From Polytrichum commune (lineage: Eukaryota > Streptophyta > Polytrichopsida > Polytrichales > Polytrichaceae): a DNA stretch of 60,000 nt. The notes below the pieces were generated by a model. That model was not told the DNA's origin. It saw only the letters and a program-made list of their open reading frames with translations, and made no database searches. The stretch spans positions 5,212,501 through 5,272,500 of the forward strand of contig OX485808.1 of NCBI GenBank assembly GCA_950295325.1. The letters run 5' to 3'. The position numbers and the translations under genes are program-made. Of the stretch, positions 24,641-36,120 are shown one piece after another (the first letter of the stretch is position 1; each line of letters opens with the position of its first letter).

Positions 24641-24859
24641 TCACAACAAATCTGAGAGTGCCAAGGGTATCGAAGATAGTTGAAGCTTGCGTAGCTTGTG
24701 AACTTTGTGATTTTTGAGGAGAAAATTCAGAAGAGTTTCGGGTTGAGTGTCAGCTGCGTCGAGCGCAGTGTAGAGCTTTGCGGATGTTTTGAGATGGGCA
24801 AGTTCAGAGGAGGAGACAAATCGTCGCTGCAATTTGAAGACACGGAAGCCTACCAACAT
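24641..24859 (-). CDS. Short ORF with organelle-presequence-like start
   Basis: This is an ATG-to-stop frame of 72 residues. The first ~35 are basic and hydroxylated with no acidic residue before the first Glu (MLVGFRVFKLQRRFVSSSE), as in mitochondrial presequences. The later QPETLLNFLLKNHKVHKLRK faintly resembles the first helices of plant mTERF proteins, but only one repeat is present and nothing continues in frame. It could be a truncated mTERF-like pseudogene or chance. A second frame at 24999-25244 on the same strand is equally unassigned. Confidence 0.2.
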   Translation of the reverse strand: MLVGFRVFKLQRRFVSSSELAHLKTSAKLYTALDAADTQPETLLNFLLKNHKVHKLRKLQLSSIPLALSDLL

Positions 24860-26441
24860 CGTCGTTTTTGTGGAGAGTTTGGTAATCCGCCTGGGAGTCT
24901 CGAGATGCTGCTTAAATCCTGACCCTTACGTAATCCAACAATCTTGTTGCTCTCACACTCTGCAAGTCGCCGAGAGGTTGAGGAACTGAAGCTAGAATTT
25001 ATGCGTCTTGCATGAGTGGGTCCTTGACTGAGGCAATTCTGTGCCACTCATTCGTGAATGATGTGGCATAAAGTGCTCTAGAGAAATGACGTAGGTAACA
25101 CTTCCTGTAGATATCAATTGAATCCCTGTTCAACAGACTTACAATTGTCACTTCTGCTTTGAAGCATTGGCGCCCGATGTACTCGGACTTCTCATGTGCA
25201 TTGTAAAGCGAAAACCTGGTTGAACGTGAAACAAGAATGGACATCTGTGTAAACTTCTACAGATGGATAAGACACATTAAAAATACTCCAGGCTTTCGTG
25301 GATAAAGCATGTGTGTAATGTAGTTACACGAATGGATAGTGCAGGTCCATCCAGCTGAAATGATATGTCCATTGTGTGACACAGGAGGGGAATGGAATGA
25401 AGGTTTTACATACCATTGTTCTATGGAAGATTACAACATCTTGGCTACACTTCATATTTCCTGGCCTTAGCTTATATAGTGCATTCCCGCATTGTTTTGA
25501 AAGGAAAGGACAGTAAAACCAAACAACTGGGATATAGGAGGGATAAGTAGGTTAGATTAAGGTAATTTGTATTGAAAATAGATGTAATACACAACATTCT
25601 GAACTTACCACAAAAAGAAAGGTTATCGTGGAAAAGACGAACAAAACTGGCACACCTCCTTCACTTGTTTGTCCATCAACTCAAACTTGATGTACTGAGA
25701 AAGTCCCACCTGTTGATTCCACACTCAAAGGAGTCATTCCTGGGCTCACCATAACGACCGGCTCGCAGTGCAAGATCAGCAGGAGGCGGGTTGTTCTAAT
25801 TAAGAGCAGTGTACCATATTTTGTTCTGTAGATTTAGAATATGGTGACGCATTCCAAGGCAGAATAAGCAGCCTCCTGCAAAATCTGCATCACAGGATAT
25901 AAAAAGAGGCAAAATGTGTAACCCCTGCTCATAACTTTCAAATACATGCCAGGTACATACATAGACTCCTAAACATAAATAAGGAAGATCATTGAATCAA
26001 GTACGCAACAGTGATGCTGGCTGCAATCAAAATACACACAAGCACCTACTTGTAAGGGGCATTCCAGACAGCTCAATACTTTTCAGCTGATACATCATAG
26101 ACAAGTTCCATGTGTGCTTCAAAACAAAGTGGGAATCACCACAAGGTCATATATGTTGATGACTGCGACCGCATTAATGGTCTTCGTAAATAATCATTGA
26201 GAGTGTGTCTTTACAAATGCCTATGTTACAAAAAAAAGGGGTCCCATGAGGACAGGCCTCCCAGATGAGTTACCATACCCTCTATAGGATGAAGATACTT
26301 CTCTTCCCAGCCCATTGCATATTCTGATAGAATATGACATCACATCCTCTAGCACGCCGAGAATGGTGATCTGGGTTGATCGAATTCCTTCAAACCAATG
26401 TTGATAATGTACACCAAAGAAATAGCCTAGTTCAGGCGTAA
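24860..26441. other. Intergenic; 3' side of the DUF7804-type gene
   Basis: No recognised exon. The part next to 26441 should be the 3' UTR of the gene above it. A minus-strand frame at 24999-25244 (81 residues) has balanced composition but no recognisable domain. Confidence 0.35.
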
Positions 26442-27990
26442 TTACAGTAACCATGCATTCTCAAGTTGCTCAATTTGTGATGGCCCGAAACACTTAGCCT
26501 TCGTCAAGGAGTAGCGAGTGGCGCAGATCCCGAATGAAGAGCATAACCTCGTGGTCTTCAAAAGGTAGCATGCGTGCCTGTTTACACCCTTTGCTTGTAC
26601 AAGGACACCCCAGACACATGTTTCACCTTCGGCTTGGAAGGGGCAAAGTGGAGGTGCTCCTTTGTCATCTGTCGAGGATGATGCATCTACCCAGGGAGAG
26701 TTCACAGGGGATGCAGGATCAAGCTTCTGCACGAGAATGATGCCATCGGGTGAAGCTTCGGACAATGAGAGTTGGAGCCCAGGCCAGTAGTCAGCATTCT
26801 CAAATAAATCTTGTGATACTTTTTGCCGATTGGTTCTCCCCAACCTGCCCTTGTTATCAAAGACATACTGCAGGAAGGGAGCCTCCTGAATGTTTCTCAC
26901 AATCTGGTCACAGAAAGCCCTAAATCAGTGAAAAATTCAAGACGGCAACAAAAACTGACACAATCGCTGTTTCTTATTTGGTATGGCAGACGTTGAAAAA
27001 GAAAATGTAGAGAACATTAACCCATGTACTAGGAAGGAGGAGGAGATGGAACAAACCTCATGTACACATTCTTCCACCCAGGATTCAACATGTTTGCCGT
27101 TTCTAGCTGGACTATCCACAGTAGATAGAAGACACGAATCTTCGAATACATCATTGTTAGAGCTTGAAGCGCGCGCGGACTTTCCTGATGAGCGTTTCCT
27201 CAACGAGCTCGCTAATGACAATGATTGACATGGCTTGCTGGAAAGCTTTGCTCCGAAAATCTCTAGCCTCCTGCAATAGATTCACAGCAATGACCAGGTC
27301 AGATATTGTAGGAACATCAATGCTCCTATACAATACATTCAGCTTTCACACCTTCCACATCTGCGATACATGTCACAAAAGACGTCACCAAACTAACCCT
27401 ATATGCAGGGACAGCTACTCAACCATGTGATCATCCGGAAACTCTCACGCAAGCGTGCAGGTCCGATAGCAAATCTCCGTAGCTCGCTTGATCACATAGC
27501 GTATTTCAATTATTGCATGTTTCTAAAAGTATCTTTATCTCTTCTGACGCACAACCAAATTTTCCCACTAACATCTTCTAATACCATACTCTGGAATACC
27601 ATCTGAATCGCACAGATCAGATCAGATATTCAAAACATAACGTTGTCTTCAAAACCAAATCGATTACCCGAGATGACATATGTGAAATCTTCCACAATTC
27701 ATTTTATTCGTAACCATGGAAGACTTTCGAGAACGATGTGAATCTCTTCAGACATCAAGGCCATCTCCTAAGCAACCAGAATACACACAATCGACATAAA
27801 ATCCCCATTCTCACTCATCCTATGCTTTTGTCTCACCGTCTTAGGAAAGAATAGTAGAGCAAGAGAAACCATACCTGATAGAGCTTGGACGACATGTGGT
27901 CCACGAGTCCCTACGGCACTCATCACTACACGTTGCGACACCTGCCATCCCTGTACAGGAAGCTGCCATCCTCGACGCCACAGCTTCCAT
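26442..27990 (-). CDS. DUF7804-type plant protein, predicted organellar
   Basis: The gene model is complete: exon 1 27875-27990, exon 2 27057-27270, exon 3 26442-26903. Together they are 792 nt and give 263 residues, with consistent phase (2 then 0) and GT/AG at every junction. Residues 1 to about 65 are rich in Ser, Arg and Ala with few acids (SLASSLRKRSSGKSARASSS), like a chloroplast or mitochondrial transit peptide. The mature part has the pattern I recall for the uncharacterised plant family DUF7804: VESWVEECVHEIVRNIQEAP, then SPDGIILVQKLD, WGVLVQAKG, ACYLLKTTRLCSSFG and a C-terminal AKCFGPSQIEQLENAWL. The stop follows at once. The molecular function is unknown to me. No partner gene is adjacent. 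Confidence 0.8.
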
Positions 27991-28808
27991 CTTGGATATC
28001 TGCGTTTAGCTCACTCGCACTGCCACCGATGCTCCGCACATACAGAGTAGGGCAACCACTTCAATTCAACAATTCTCCTCTTGTATCCACATACACCGGT
28101 GATAACAACAAAGCCTCTAAGAAATCGGCCAATTCGGGGAAAACCTCGGCAGCTGGAAGAACACACGCTCCAAGTGAAATTCCAAGTCAGAACACACCAA
28201 TGCTCAACCCTCCCCCCAAACGCTTTTTCGCTTAAAGTGCACACCAGAAGCGTGACCGCACACGAAATTTCAACTTTATATCCACACCACGGCTATCACG
28301 AAATCCAGCGATGTGCAGAATACGACTCGATTCATGCAGAGGCGCCAGAAGTCGAAGAGAAATTATGATGGTGTAGCCCTAACCCACGCTCCACGAAAGC
28401 AGACACCGCAACGACGAAGCAATCAATCACATGCGGTGGGGCGATGGCTGGATAGAGAAGGCGAGAGAAGTGAGCATTGGACGAGAGAAATCGAGTTCAG
28501 AAGGTCAGCAGATCGCAATTGTTCAAAGTGGAGTGAAATTTGGTTCAGACAGTGCGTGAGGCAATTGCGTGAATGAATGCGGGCGGAGCAATTGAGACGC
28601 AAAGGGAGAACGTCGTCTTTCCTGCGTCTGTGTTCTTCGTTGCTGGCTGCTGCCCTCTTCTTGTGGAAGTCTGCGGCGGCCTTGCCGTGACCGGTCACCG
28701 GTGTGAGGTGACCGGATGCTCTGGTGGGTTGGGGTTGAATGGAAAGTTAGTTATGTACCCGACAGAAAGTAAATTCTCTACGCTTTTCCCTCGAGAAATG
28801 GGATGAAA
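27991..28808. promoter_or_regulatory. 5' region of the DUF7804-type gene
   Basis: This stretch is CpG-richer and less AT-rich than the rest of the intergenic DNA, as expected for a plant promoter plus 5' UTR. Long open frames exist on both strands but none has domain sense or a splice site into exon 1. TGACCGGTCACCGGTGTGAG (near 28689) contains overlapping ACCGGT palindromes. Confidence 0.35.
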
Positions 28809-29092
28809 GGGAGAGAGGGAATTATGGCATATGAGCGTACCTCTCATCCATCCAACATAAAAACTCAACCCCTATGTAGGTTTTGCATCCGGCTCATCTG
28901 GAATGACTTGCACTGAATTGGGGGTCTTTCTAGTTCATTCCGGTGTCATATTCTTTAGGGGAAAAAAAGTAACGACCTCGGGCTATATATACCTTTTCGA
29001 GACTTTTACTTTGGATGAAAAAGTAGTGTGTTTTGTGGGGGGGACAATTGGCAGTAAATGAGAGCTATGTTCGTATGCGATAATTCTCTCCC
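28809..29092. mobile_element. MITE copy A with ~40-bp inverted ends
   Basis: The left end (GGGAGAGAGGGAATTATGGC, then ATATGAGCGTACCTCTCATC) and the right end (GAGAGCTATGTTCGTATGCG, then ATAATTCTCTCCC) are inverted repeats. The interior is non-coding. A second copy lies at 29536-29770. The ends were read by eye and no convincing target-site duplication was fixed. Confidence 0.65.
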
Positions 29093-30239
29093 TACAGAGG
29101 AAAGGTCGCCATCCGGCCACTGTCACAAGAAAAGGAAGGTTGTACATACTATAGGTGTGACTTCACATCATAGTTGAGTGGATGGTTGAAGGATTGGTAG
29201 GAACGTAATCATTTGTAGCTTGTACTCTTCATGTCAATAATCTCCTAGTTGCTATTTTTCTTTAACTTTTATCCTTGCTATTTCTGTTTATAGTTATATT
29301 TCTACTTTTAGTATTGGTCCATGATCTTGAATCTTTTTAGTTTTAACTCAAGATTGTACAATTTACTTTTTCTGACAATTTGGTGATTAGCCAGCAAATA
29401 CCTATACACTACAAACTGGGAAACTTTCCGCACAATGAATTGACCTCAGCCAATTTCCTAACAAATACTTATACCAGAGCACGTAAGTATAGTAAGTTTC
29501 CTTACACCAGATTAGAAGTATGTCCTTCCAAGTGGGGTGAGGAAATTATCATATATGAGCGTACTTCTCATCCATCCAACATACAAGCTTAACCCTTTGT
29601 AGGATTGTTGTCAATTCATCTCAAATGATTTTGAGTACATTAATTCACGGTTTTTAAAATTCATTTTGGTGTCAAATCAACTAAAAGGAGTAATCTCCGG
29701 GTTGCATACTACTTGAAGGCTTTTATGTTGGATGAATGAGAGGTATGCTTGTATACGATAATTCCCTATCTCTCTTCCTTCCACTACTCCAACAACCAAT
29801 GTAAAAACAAAACAAACTTCTAAGAAACGTTATTGGGTTATAAATTACCAACTTTTAGGTTCTTCCCCAAAACCTAAAAGTCACAAGGCATATTCTACAC
29901 ACTGCTCAAGTTTGTATTCAAGAACATGATGAAACAACAAAAAAATCACATACCAATGACCTGAGAGAATCGACCACTAATTACAAATGATCCAGTCGAG
30001 TTTGAGAAATAATCGGTTATAGTTCAGAACTTTAGGAAAATGACCGATTATGTTAGAGGAACATGTGGAATATACCTCAAAGGAATAAAGTAAAATTGCA
30101 AAAAATGCCAACATGTAACCAATTGGACTTGGAAACACTAGGATCTCGACCGACTATGCCCAAAATCCTCCCCAGACATTGTCACATACTCCTAAACGGA
30201 GATGCATCCTTGTATTCACTGCAACTGTTCACATATTCA
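29093..30239. other. Gene-free AT-rich stretch
   Basis: Apart from MITE copy B, nothing is recognisable. No coding exon or structural RNA was seen. Confidence 0.4.
29536..29770. mobile_element. MITE copy B, same family
   Basis: The left end (GAGGAAATTATCATATATGA, GCGTACTTCTCATCCATCCA) matches copy A. The right end (GAATGAGAGGTATGCTTGTA, TACGATAATTCCC) is its inverted partner. Both copies share CATCCATCCAACATA, a CTATGTAGG/CTTTGTAGG box and TTCATTYYGGTGTCA in the same order. Confidence 0.65.
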
Positions 30240-30269
30240 AGTTGATTTGCGGAAGCGTATGGTTTTAAC

Positions 30270-30760
30270 CTTGTCTTTCAGAAGGCAGTCAAAACCTCAG
30301 CCCTTGGGGTCCAGCGCCCAGCTCTCCTTCCAAGGTGCTGCAGAATTATTGTTAGCTAGGCCTGCGCAAATACGGACCCCTGTAAGGCCAGCACATGGGC
30401 CCCGGTGACCGGACCAGCCGGTTCCCGCCCACTGGGGCTGGGCCAAGCACACAGTCTCACGCGCGAGGCACCTGACCAGCAGTTGAGCACACGCCCGCGT
30501 GTGGACGCCCTCTTGACTCCCGCTCCCTCCACGGTACCCATGGGCCTCTCATTGGCCCAACCTGCATACTGCCAGCTCAGTTCATTCCGCCTGCCACCTC
30601 ATTCCGCCACCTACTCAACTGACGGGGATTGGTCCAACCTCTTTCGACTTTGTGAGCTCAAGGAACGGACTTGGTAGGACCTTGGTTGCCAGATCGGACC
30701 ATTCGGCCGTCCACGTCATGCTGCCATCTACCCATCTTGTGTGGATGGTCTAACCCCACC
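30270..30760. other. GC-rich island without a recognised gene
   Basis: Composition changes abruptly to GC-rich, proline-codon-dense DNA, with open frames on both strands (30405-30677 plus, 30356-30541 minus). No frame has recognisable domain sense. It resembles the island at 35160-36120. It may be a decayed retroelement segment or an inserted foreign piece. Confidence 0.4.
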
Positions 30761-31704
30761 TGGATGCAGTGCATGTTGGAGTATCATTTGCAATTAAAGG
30801 GATGAGTGCTACTGATATTTACTGGTAATAGAGTTGCCTTGCAGGCAAAATAATATGCACCTTTTCTTTAATTCTTTTTGACATAAATTGAAAATTCAAT
30901 TGCAAGCAAGGAACCAAAATACAACCAACACAGGTGAACCAACGCAACCCAAGTGAAAACTAATAAGTTTGCCCATTCGTGGTCTAACTTTCCAAGTGAC
31001 AACTAAGTTGCTTTGGGTCATAGTGAGGCCTTTGACCCCCCCACCCCCCCCCCCCCCAAGTCGAGAATAATATACATCATCCTTAGCCCTTAATGTCCCT
31101 GAGGTCTTATGTATTTTCAGGATTAGTTATAAAGTGAGATTGCAAGCTTGATATACGTAATATTTGTCAAGGGGTTTTCTCGCCTTTCTTCCTCCGGTGT
31201 AGCTCCTCTATTACCAAGATGATGGTGTGCAGATCCTACCGGGAACCTCTTGTCCCGTTGCAATCCGTGAAACCAATCCCATGTTTCTTTTCCTAAGGGT
31301 CCTAGAATATTCTCGCCCAATTGGTAGGCTTTCCTCCTAATCCGATCTGCGTCTCAAGGCCTAGAAGCATCCTACACCATGTTGCACTAAACGCGCCTAC
31401 TCGATCATGCTTCGATACAAACGCCCTAGAGCTATTCTTCCCTCAATTTGGTCGTTGGGGTCTAGTTGAACACTTCAATCTCATCCTACATCCCCTAACC
31501 TTCTCACTTGCATTATAGCATGGTGCAAAAGTTCGACCAAACCCTAGTTAACATCCTTCTCCACTTAAACCAATGCTTTCATCACTTTCCAAACCTCAAT
31601 CATGGTGAACACAAAACATCTTTATTCCATATCAACAAGCAAATCCTCTATTTGTCTCGGCATTTACCTTTATTTCCATACTTCTTGTTCTTGAACACAT
31701 TCCA

Positions 31705-31741
<37 letters not shown>

Positions 31742-33716
31742 ATGTCCATCTCTTTTTACCAACTTCATGTTTTTTACTAGTTATCAATTACCATCTTGGT
31801 TTTTACAATGAGTCGTTTTTTACTCTAGTCAATATGTTCCTACCTCCCCTTTGACCCTATCGTTACCCAACAATATCCACATGTTTACAATCTACAATCC
31901 TAAAAATATTTATCAAAGACAACTATTACTTTAAAGCCAATTATTACATCCATACAATTGGGTATTTTATTTAAGGTCATGGGCATTGTGAAAGTATTTC
32001 AGAGCAATATTAGGAGATGAGGTTAGGTACCTTGCATGGTTACTTTATACATATGGTCATCTTATGACGATTTATGACATGTTTTAAGATGAATAAAAGA
32101 ATAAGATCGTTTGTATAAAGTGTGAGCAACATTTGTTGATGAAATTGAGAACTTGTCATTCGATTCAACAGAGATGGTGTTTGGTTTCTAACTTTTTTAT
32201 CCTACATACATGATCATCTTGATTATACGCTTACCAAATTTGAAAAAATGATGCAATTTTGAAATATTTGAGCTTGATTCTTTGAGAATTAGAACTTGGA
32301 TGGTTTTGACTTTCCCTTTAATGGTTTTGTGTGAATAGAGAAAGATGTTCCAACTTAATCTTCGTTGGACCAGAACACTATTCAAGGATTGGAAAGTCAA
32401 AATTTTCAAAATGTAGTGATCCGTTGGGGAAACAGTTCACCAGTAAGGAGGTTGACTATGACCTCACTATAGAATCATAAACAATATAGTAATCCCATAT
32501 CCACTTTTTAAAAATCATCATGAAGTAAACCTTCAACCCTCTTCCAAGCAACTTCTATTAAAAAAGGACCTCCAATGAGTGCTAAGGGGGTTAGAGGAAT
32601 GGTGTGGCAAATACAATGTGATCTTGAGAAACAATAAGGGTCCATTGAAACTCGGTTTGACATGCAGTCTTAGTGGGACCAACTTTGCACAATTTCCATG
32701 TGATCACGTGTATATGTAATGTGGCTTGAAAACACGAATCTACACACATTAAAGTATATTATATTGCAGAAAGCATAATTTTTCCCAACACATGTTTAAA
32801 TTGCCTTGAATAGTTGTTTGAGAAAAAAATCCACAAAGTATGTACAATCATATAACTTAGTCTTCACGATAGTATGAAGTAAGTGTTGTGCCAACACCCC
32901 CCCCCCCCTCTCCTCTCCTCTCCTCTCCTCTCCTCTCCTTCTAGGTTGTTCACAAAATGGAATATTTGGGTTGCATAACATTGCTCTAATTTTGCAACTG
33001 CAACTCACACTTCCACTAGAATGTAATTGCTTGGGTTTCAAGAAACATCTTGCTTCATATTTGAAATGTTGTTGTCTCAAGGTACCGCCCAAAGATAGAA
33101 AGAGAAAGTTTCTTCTTATGTGATTAGGGTGAAGACTAGGGTTTATAAGGCTTTGGCATTGTCTAATCCTAATAATTTTGTCCAACTAGGATTTGGACTT
33201 ACATAGTTGTATACGTTAGATGAATGTAAAGAAAGTTTAACATTTGCGTAGATAATAAATTCCCTAATGTAGAATAAAACGATGTAATTTCAAAAATTGA
33301 ATGTCAACCAATAACCCCCTGCCCAAAGACCAATTTTGAACTAGAAAGGGTTGAAAAGCTCGAGGCTAATATACTTTTGAATTAATATTTTAATTGATAT
33401 TTTTCAATTCAAGAAACCATTGGGCATTATTCATATTCATAACAATGTTTTACATGACTGACAATATTTCACGTAATATTCCTGGATATTCCCCACATTC
33501 ATACTAATTGTCTTGCTCAATACTATTGTGTCACCAACACTAAATGTTAACCCAACATTATTTCTATTTTATTTACCACAATGACATATAAAACACCGTA
33601 AAACACTAAATACCTTATTTAGTGTAGTCCTCAACAACCGGTAAGGCCGAGGCCTGATTAATGAGGTACAAAAATGTTATATTACCTATACCATTCGCAC
33701 ACAAGGACCAACAAAT
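30761..33716. other. Gene-free, homopolymer and microsatellite tracts
   Basis: It holds C7-A-C14 at 31036-31057, a (TC)n run near 31711-31738, and C12 at 32897-32908 followed by (CTCCT)n to about 32939. A palindromic ACACTAAATACCTTATTTAGTG motif is near 33604. No coding exon was found. Confidence 0.5.
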
Positions 33717-34677
33717 GGACCACACCAATGGAAGAGTTTTCATCTTGATAAGAGTTTATGTCTTGTATGTATTGGTGAAACCGAAGTACGTTACATCTAG
33801 TGAGGTTACCGTGGCTAAGACAACGAATCCTTACTGGTGAGAATAAATTTTGGAAAGAGATGCACTTTCGTTATCAAGAAGGACTCCTCCTACTGCCTCG
33901 GACCATTGACTGGCCCTAGTGTGAACATAGCGTTAAAGTACTCCAACATAGGGATAGCCGAGCATGGACAAGAGCAATTCTAGTGGTCGAGCATCTAGTC
34001 GGTCCCGCAAGTGAATCTCAAGGAGTTGGGAACCATGGAACCTATGTGGACCCTTTCCCCACCGGACAAGGTCCCAATATTATGTGGCTCGGGAAGCTAT
34101 TAGGCATCTATTGCATAAGGCCGACAACACCACCCTAGAAAGCGGCCGTGTTTCAACTCGGGCTTTGGGACGAAAACGTGGAGGGCGTCAAGTTGTCCTC
34201 CATGGCTCTGCTCTCGGTGTCAAATAGTGGGTTCCAAGGCTCTTGGCACCCATGTAACAAGATGGATTGACTTTGCACGGGGCCCAGTTGTGGGTCCCGC
34301 AAATAGATTATTGGTCAAGCTTGTCTAGGTTTTATAACTCCCAAGCTAGTGTCTAGAGCATGGATAACAAATAGTGGATGGGGTGTCCACGGCTTGCATC
34401 GAAATAGTTGTAAGTCTTCTACCATGCCCACACTAGGGACTGACCACTGGTCCACACTAGTGGAAGAGTTTTCATTTTGATAGGAGTATGCATTGTTTTC
34501 ATCTTGTATGCACTAGCAAAATTGCAATATGTTACATTTGGCGAGGTTATTATGAGTAGGACGAGAATTCTTAGTGGTGGTAGTAAACTTCGGAAATAGA
34601 TACACTTCCATTATCAAGAGGGATTCCTTCTACTGCCCAAGACCAATGATTGGGCCAAGTGTGGGCATGGTATTAAG
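33717..34677. repeat. Direct repeat ~230 bp, copies 730 bp apart
   Basis: Copies at about 33717-33942 and 34448-34677 share TGG-CCACAC-A-TGGAAGAGTTTTCAT, TATCAAGARGGAYTCCTYCTACTGCC and CCAATGAYTGGSCC in order, at about 80% identity by eye. The DNA between them has no reading frame. They could be old terminal repeats of a small non-coding retroelement (TRIM-like) or a simple segmental duplication. Confidence 0.6.
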
Positions 34678-35159
34678 TGCCAAACTTAAGGTGGGTTTAC
34701 ACTAGGGTCCAAGACCGAAGAAACTCCAAAACCAGATGATCCTTAAAGCAAAAATTTAAACCCAAGGAATTGATATTGGGGTCCAAGTCCAAGTATGAAA
34801 TTTTGGAAATGGTGGCAATTATAGAGTTGTGCATAAAGTTGTGGGATCAAACTCCTGGCGAGTTCACTAAAATGTGAGTTTGAGATCGTATCCATACTGT
34901 CAGCCACAAACCCCCACCCTTGTATGCGTCTGTATCTGGATGGGGGCCCATGCTCACATGTCTCAATTAATCCCCATCATGCAACCCCTTCTTGCTCATG
35001 CGCTTGATTGGTTTTTGGAATATTAATACATTTTATCATTAAGTGAGATCCTTACAATGGCATTAACAAATACCTTTGATAATGTTCCCAATTACTAACT
35101 CAACACGCAATCGCCTAACACTTAAGCACCCTTACACCTAATCACCCGTACGCCTAATC
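34678..35159. other. Gene-free stretch
   Basis: No exon recognisable. A phrase TTACACTAGGGTCCAAG near 34697 faintly echoes the 23.9 kb MITE ends. Repeated (CACCC-TAA)-like text lies near 35128-35165. Confidence 0.35.
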
Positions 35160-36120
35160 ACCCCTTGAGAGTGCTGGTTATGCTAGCAAGCGAGGCCGCT
35201 GGCTTCAACCGAGTCTGCCACATCAGTTTGCCTCCAACCCCCTCGGCTCTACTGAGCCTCCCTGGTCCTCTTAGCAATGGCCACTCCCTCTGCCCGCCAA
35301 ACACCGGCCTATTTTATCCCCCGGTAAAGCCGAATCCTTCCCTTGCAGCTGGAAATGCCGCGCTCCCTGGCCAATGTAAATGGATCGCCCCAGTGGTGGC
35401 AACCACCCTGCATCAATCCTTAACCTCGAGCCTCCAGACTCCCCTTTCCCTGCCGCTATCCCAAGTTCGATTCCCCCGGACCAGAATAACCCTCCCCCTC
35501 TGTTTCTGATCTGAGCTTCACAGTTGTAATGCTGCCAGCCAGGCTGGAACCGAAGAATCCTAGTGCCCAGGCGTGCAATGTAGCATTGCAGCCACAGACC
35601 TCTCCCATTCCCGTGATAGTTGAGGATCTGAATTCGAAGCTACCCCCTACCGACTTCTTCGAAGAATTAAGTTGTGTCTACTAAGGCCAATGGCCCAATC
35701 CCCTTCAAACTATGCCCTGATCTGTCTTACCTTGCTGCAATCCGAAGTCTGTCATGACTTGTTGCCCGTGTAGAATTGCGAGTCAGTTACTCGTATTCAC
35801 TGCTCCCTCAAGATTCAGAATCATAATGTTGCCTCCCGAACCCAAGCGAGTTCGAACTGGGATGACGAATCGAATTTTTGAGCCTCCCCAATTCTTCTGC
35901 CGTCGGTTATCCCTCGCTGCTCCCTTTGAATTTTCCGGTAGGCCTTCTCCCAAGCCCACCTGTCTTGAGAAAGCCCACATCCCTTCTGGCCCCCTTGCCG
36001 CTTGCTCCTTAGCTGCTTCACATTTCAGCTGCAGCCCCCTGTTTCCTGCCGCCGAACACACGCCGAGAGAGAGAGAATGGATAGCCAAGGGCCCTCAACT
36101 GCCACCCGGTCCTTGAGTCC
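35160..36120. other. ~950-bp GC-rich island without a recognised gene
   Basis: GC-rich, with open frames at 35165-35509 and 35754-36116 (plus) and 35783-36088 (minus), all rich in Pro, Ser and Leu with no motif I can name. The borders with AT-rich DNA are sharp. I do not call a gene. Long frames are expected by chance here because stop codons are rare in GC-rich DNA. Confidence 0.4.

Noticed and set aside
28011-28698. Minus-strand frames upstream of the DUF7804-type exon 1
   Set aside because: They have no domain sense, and the ATG at 27990 gives perfect phase with exons 2 and 3.
31711-31738. (TC)n run as a promoter initiator or splice tract
   Set aside because: There is no gene next to it; it is a simple microsatellite.
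33717-34677. Complete LTR retrotransposon
   Set aside because: The repeats enclose only about 500 bp with no gag/pol sense, primer-binding site or TG...CA ends that I could fix.
35165-36116. Proline-rich frames as a real protein
   Set aside because: Open frames occur on both strands, as expected in GC-rich DNA, and no motif was recognised.
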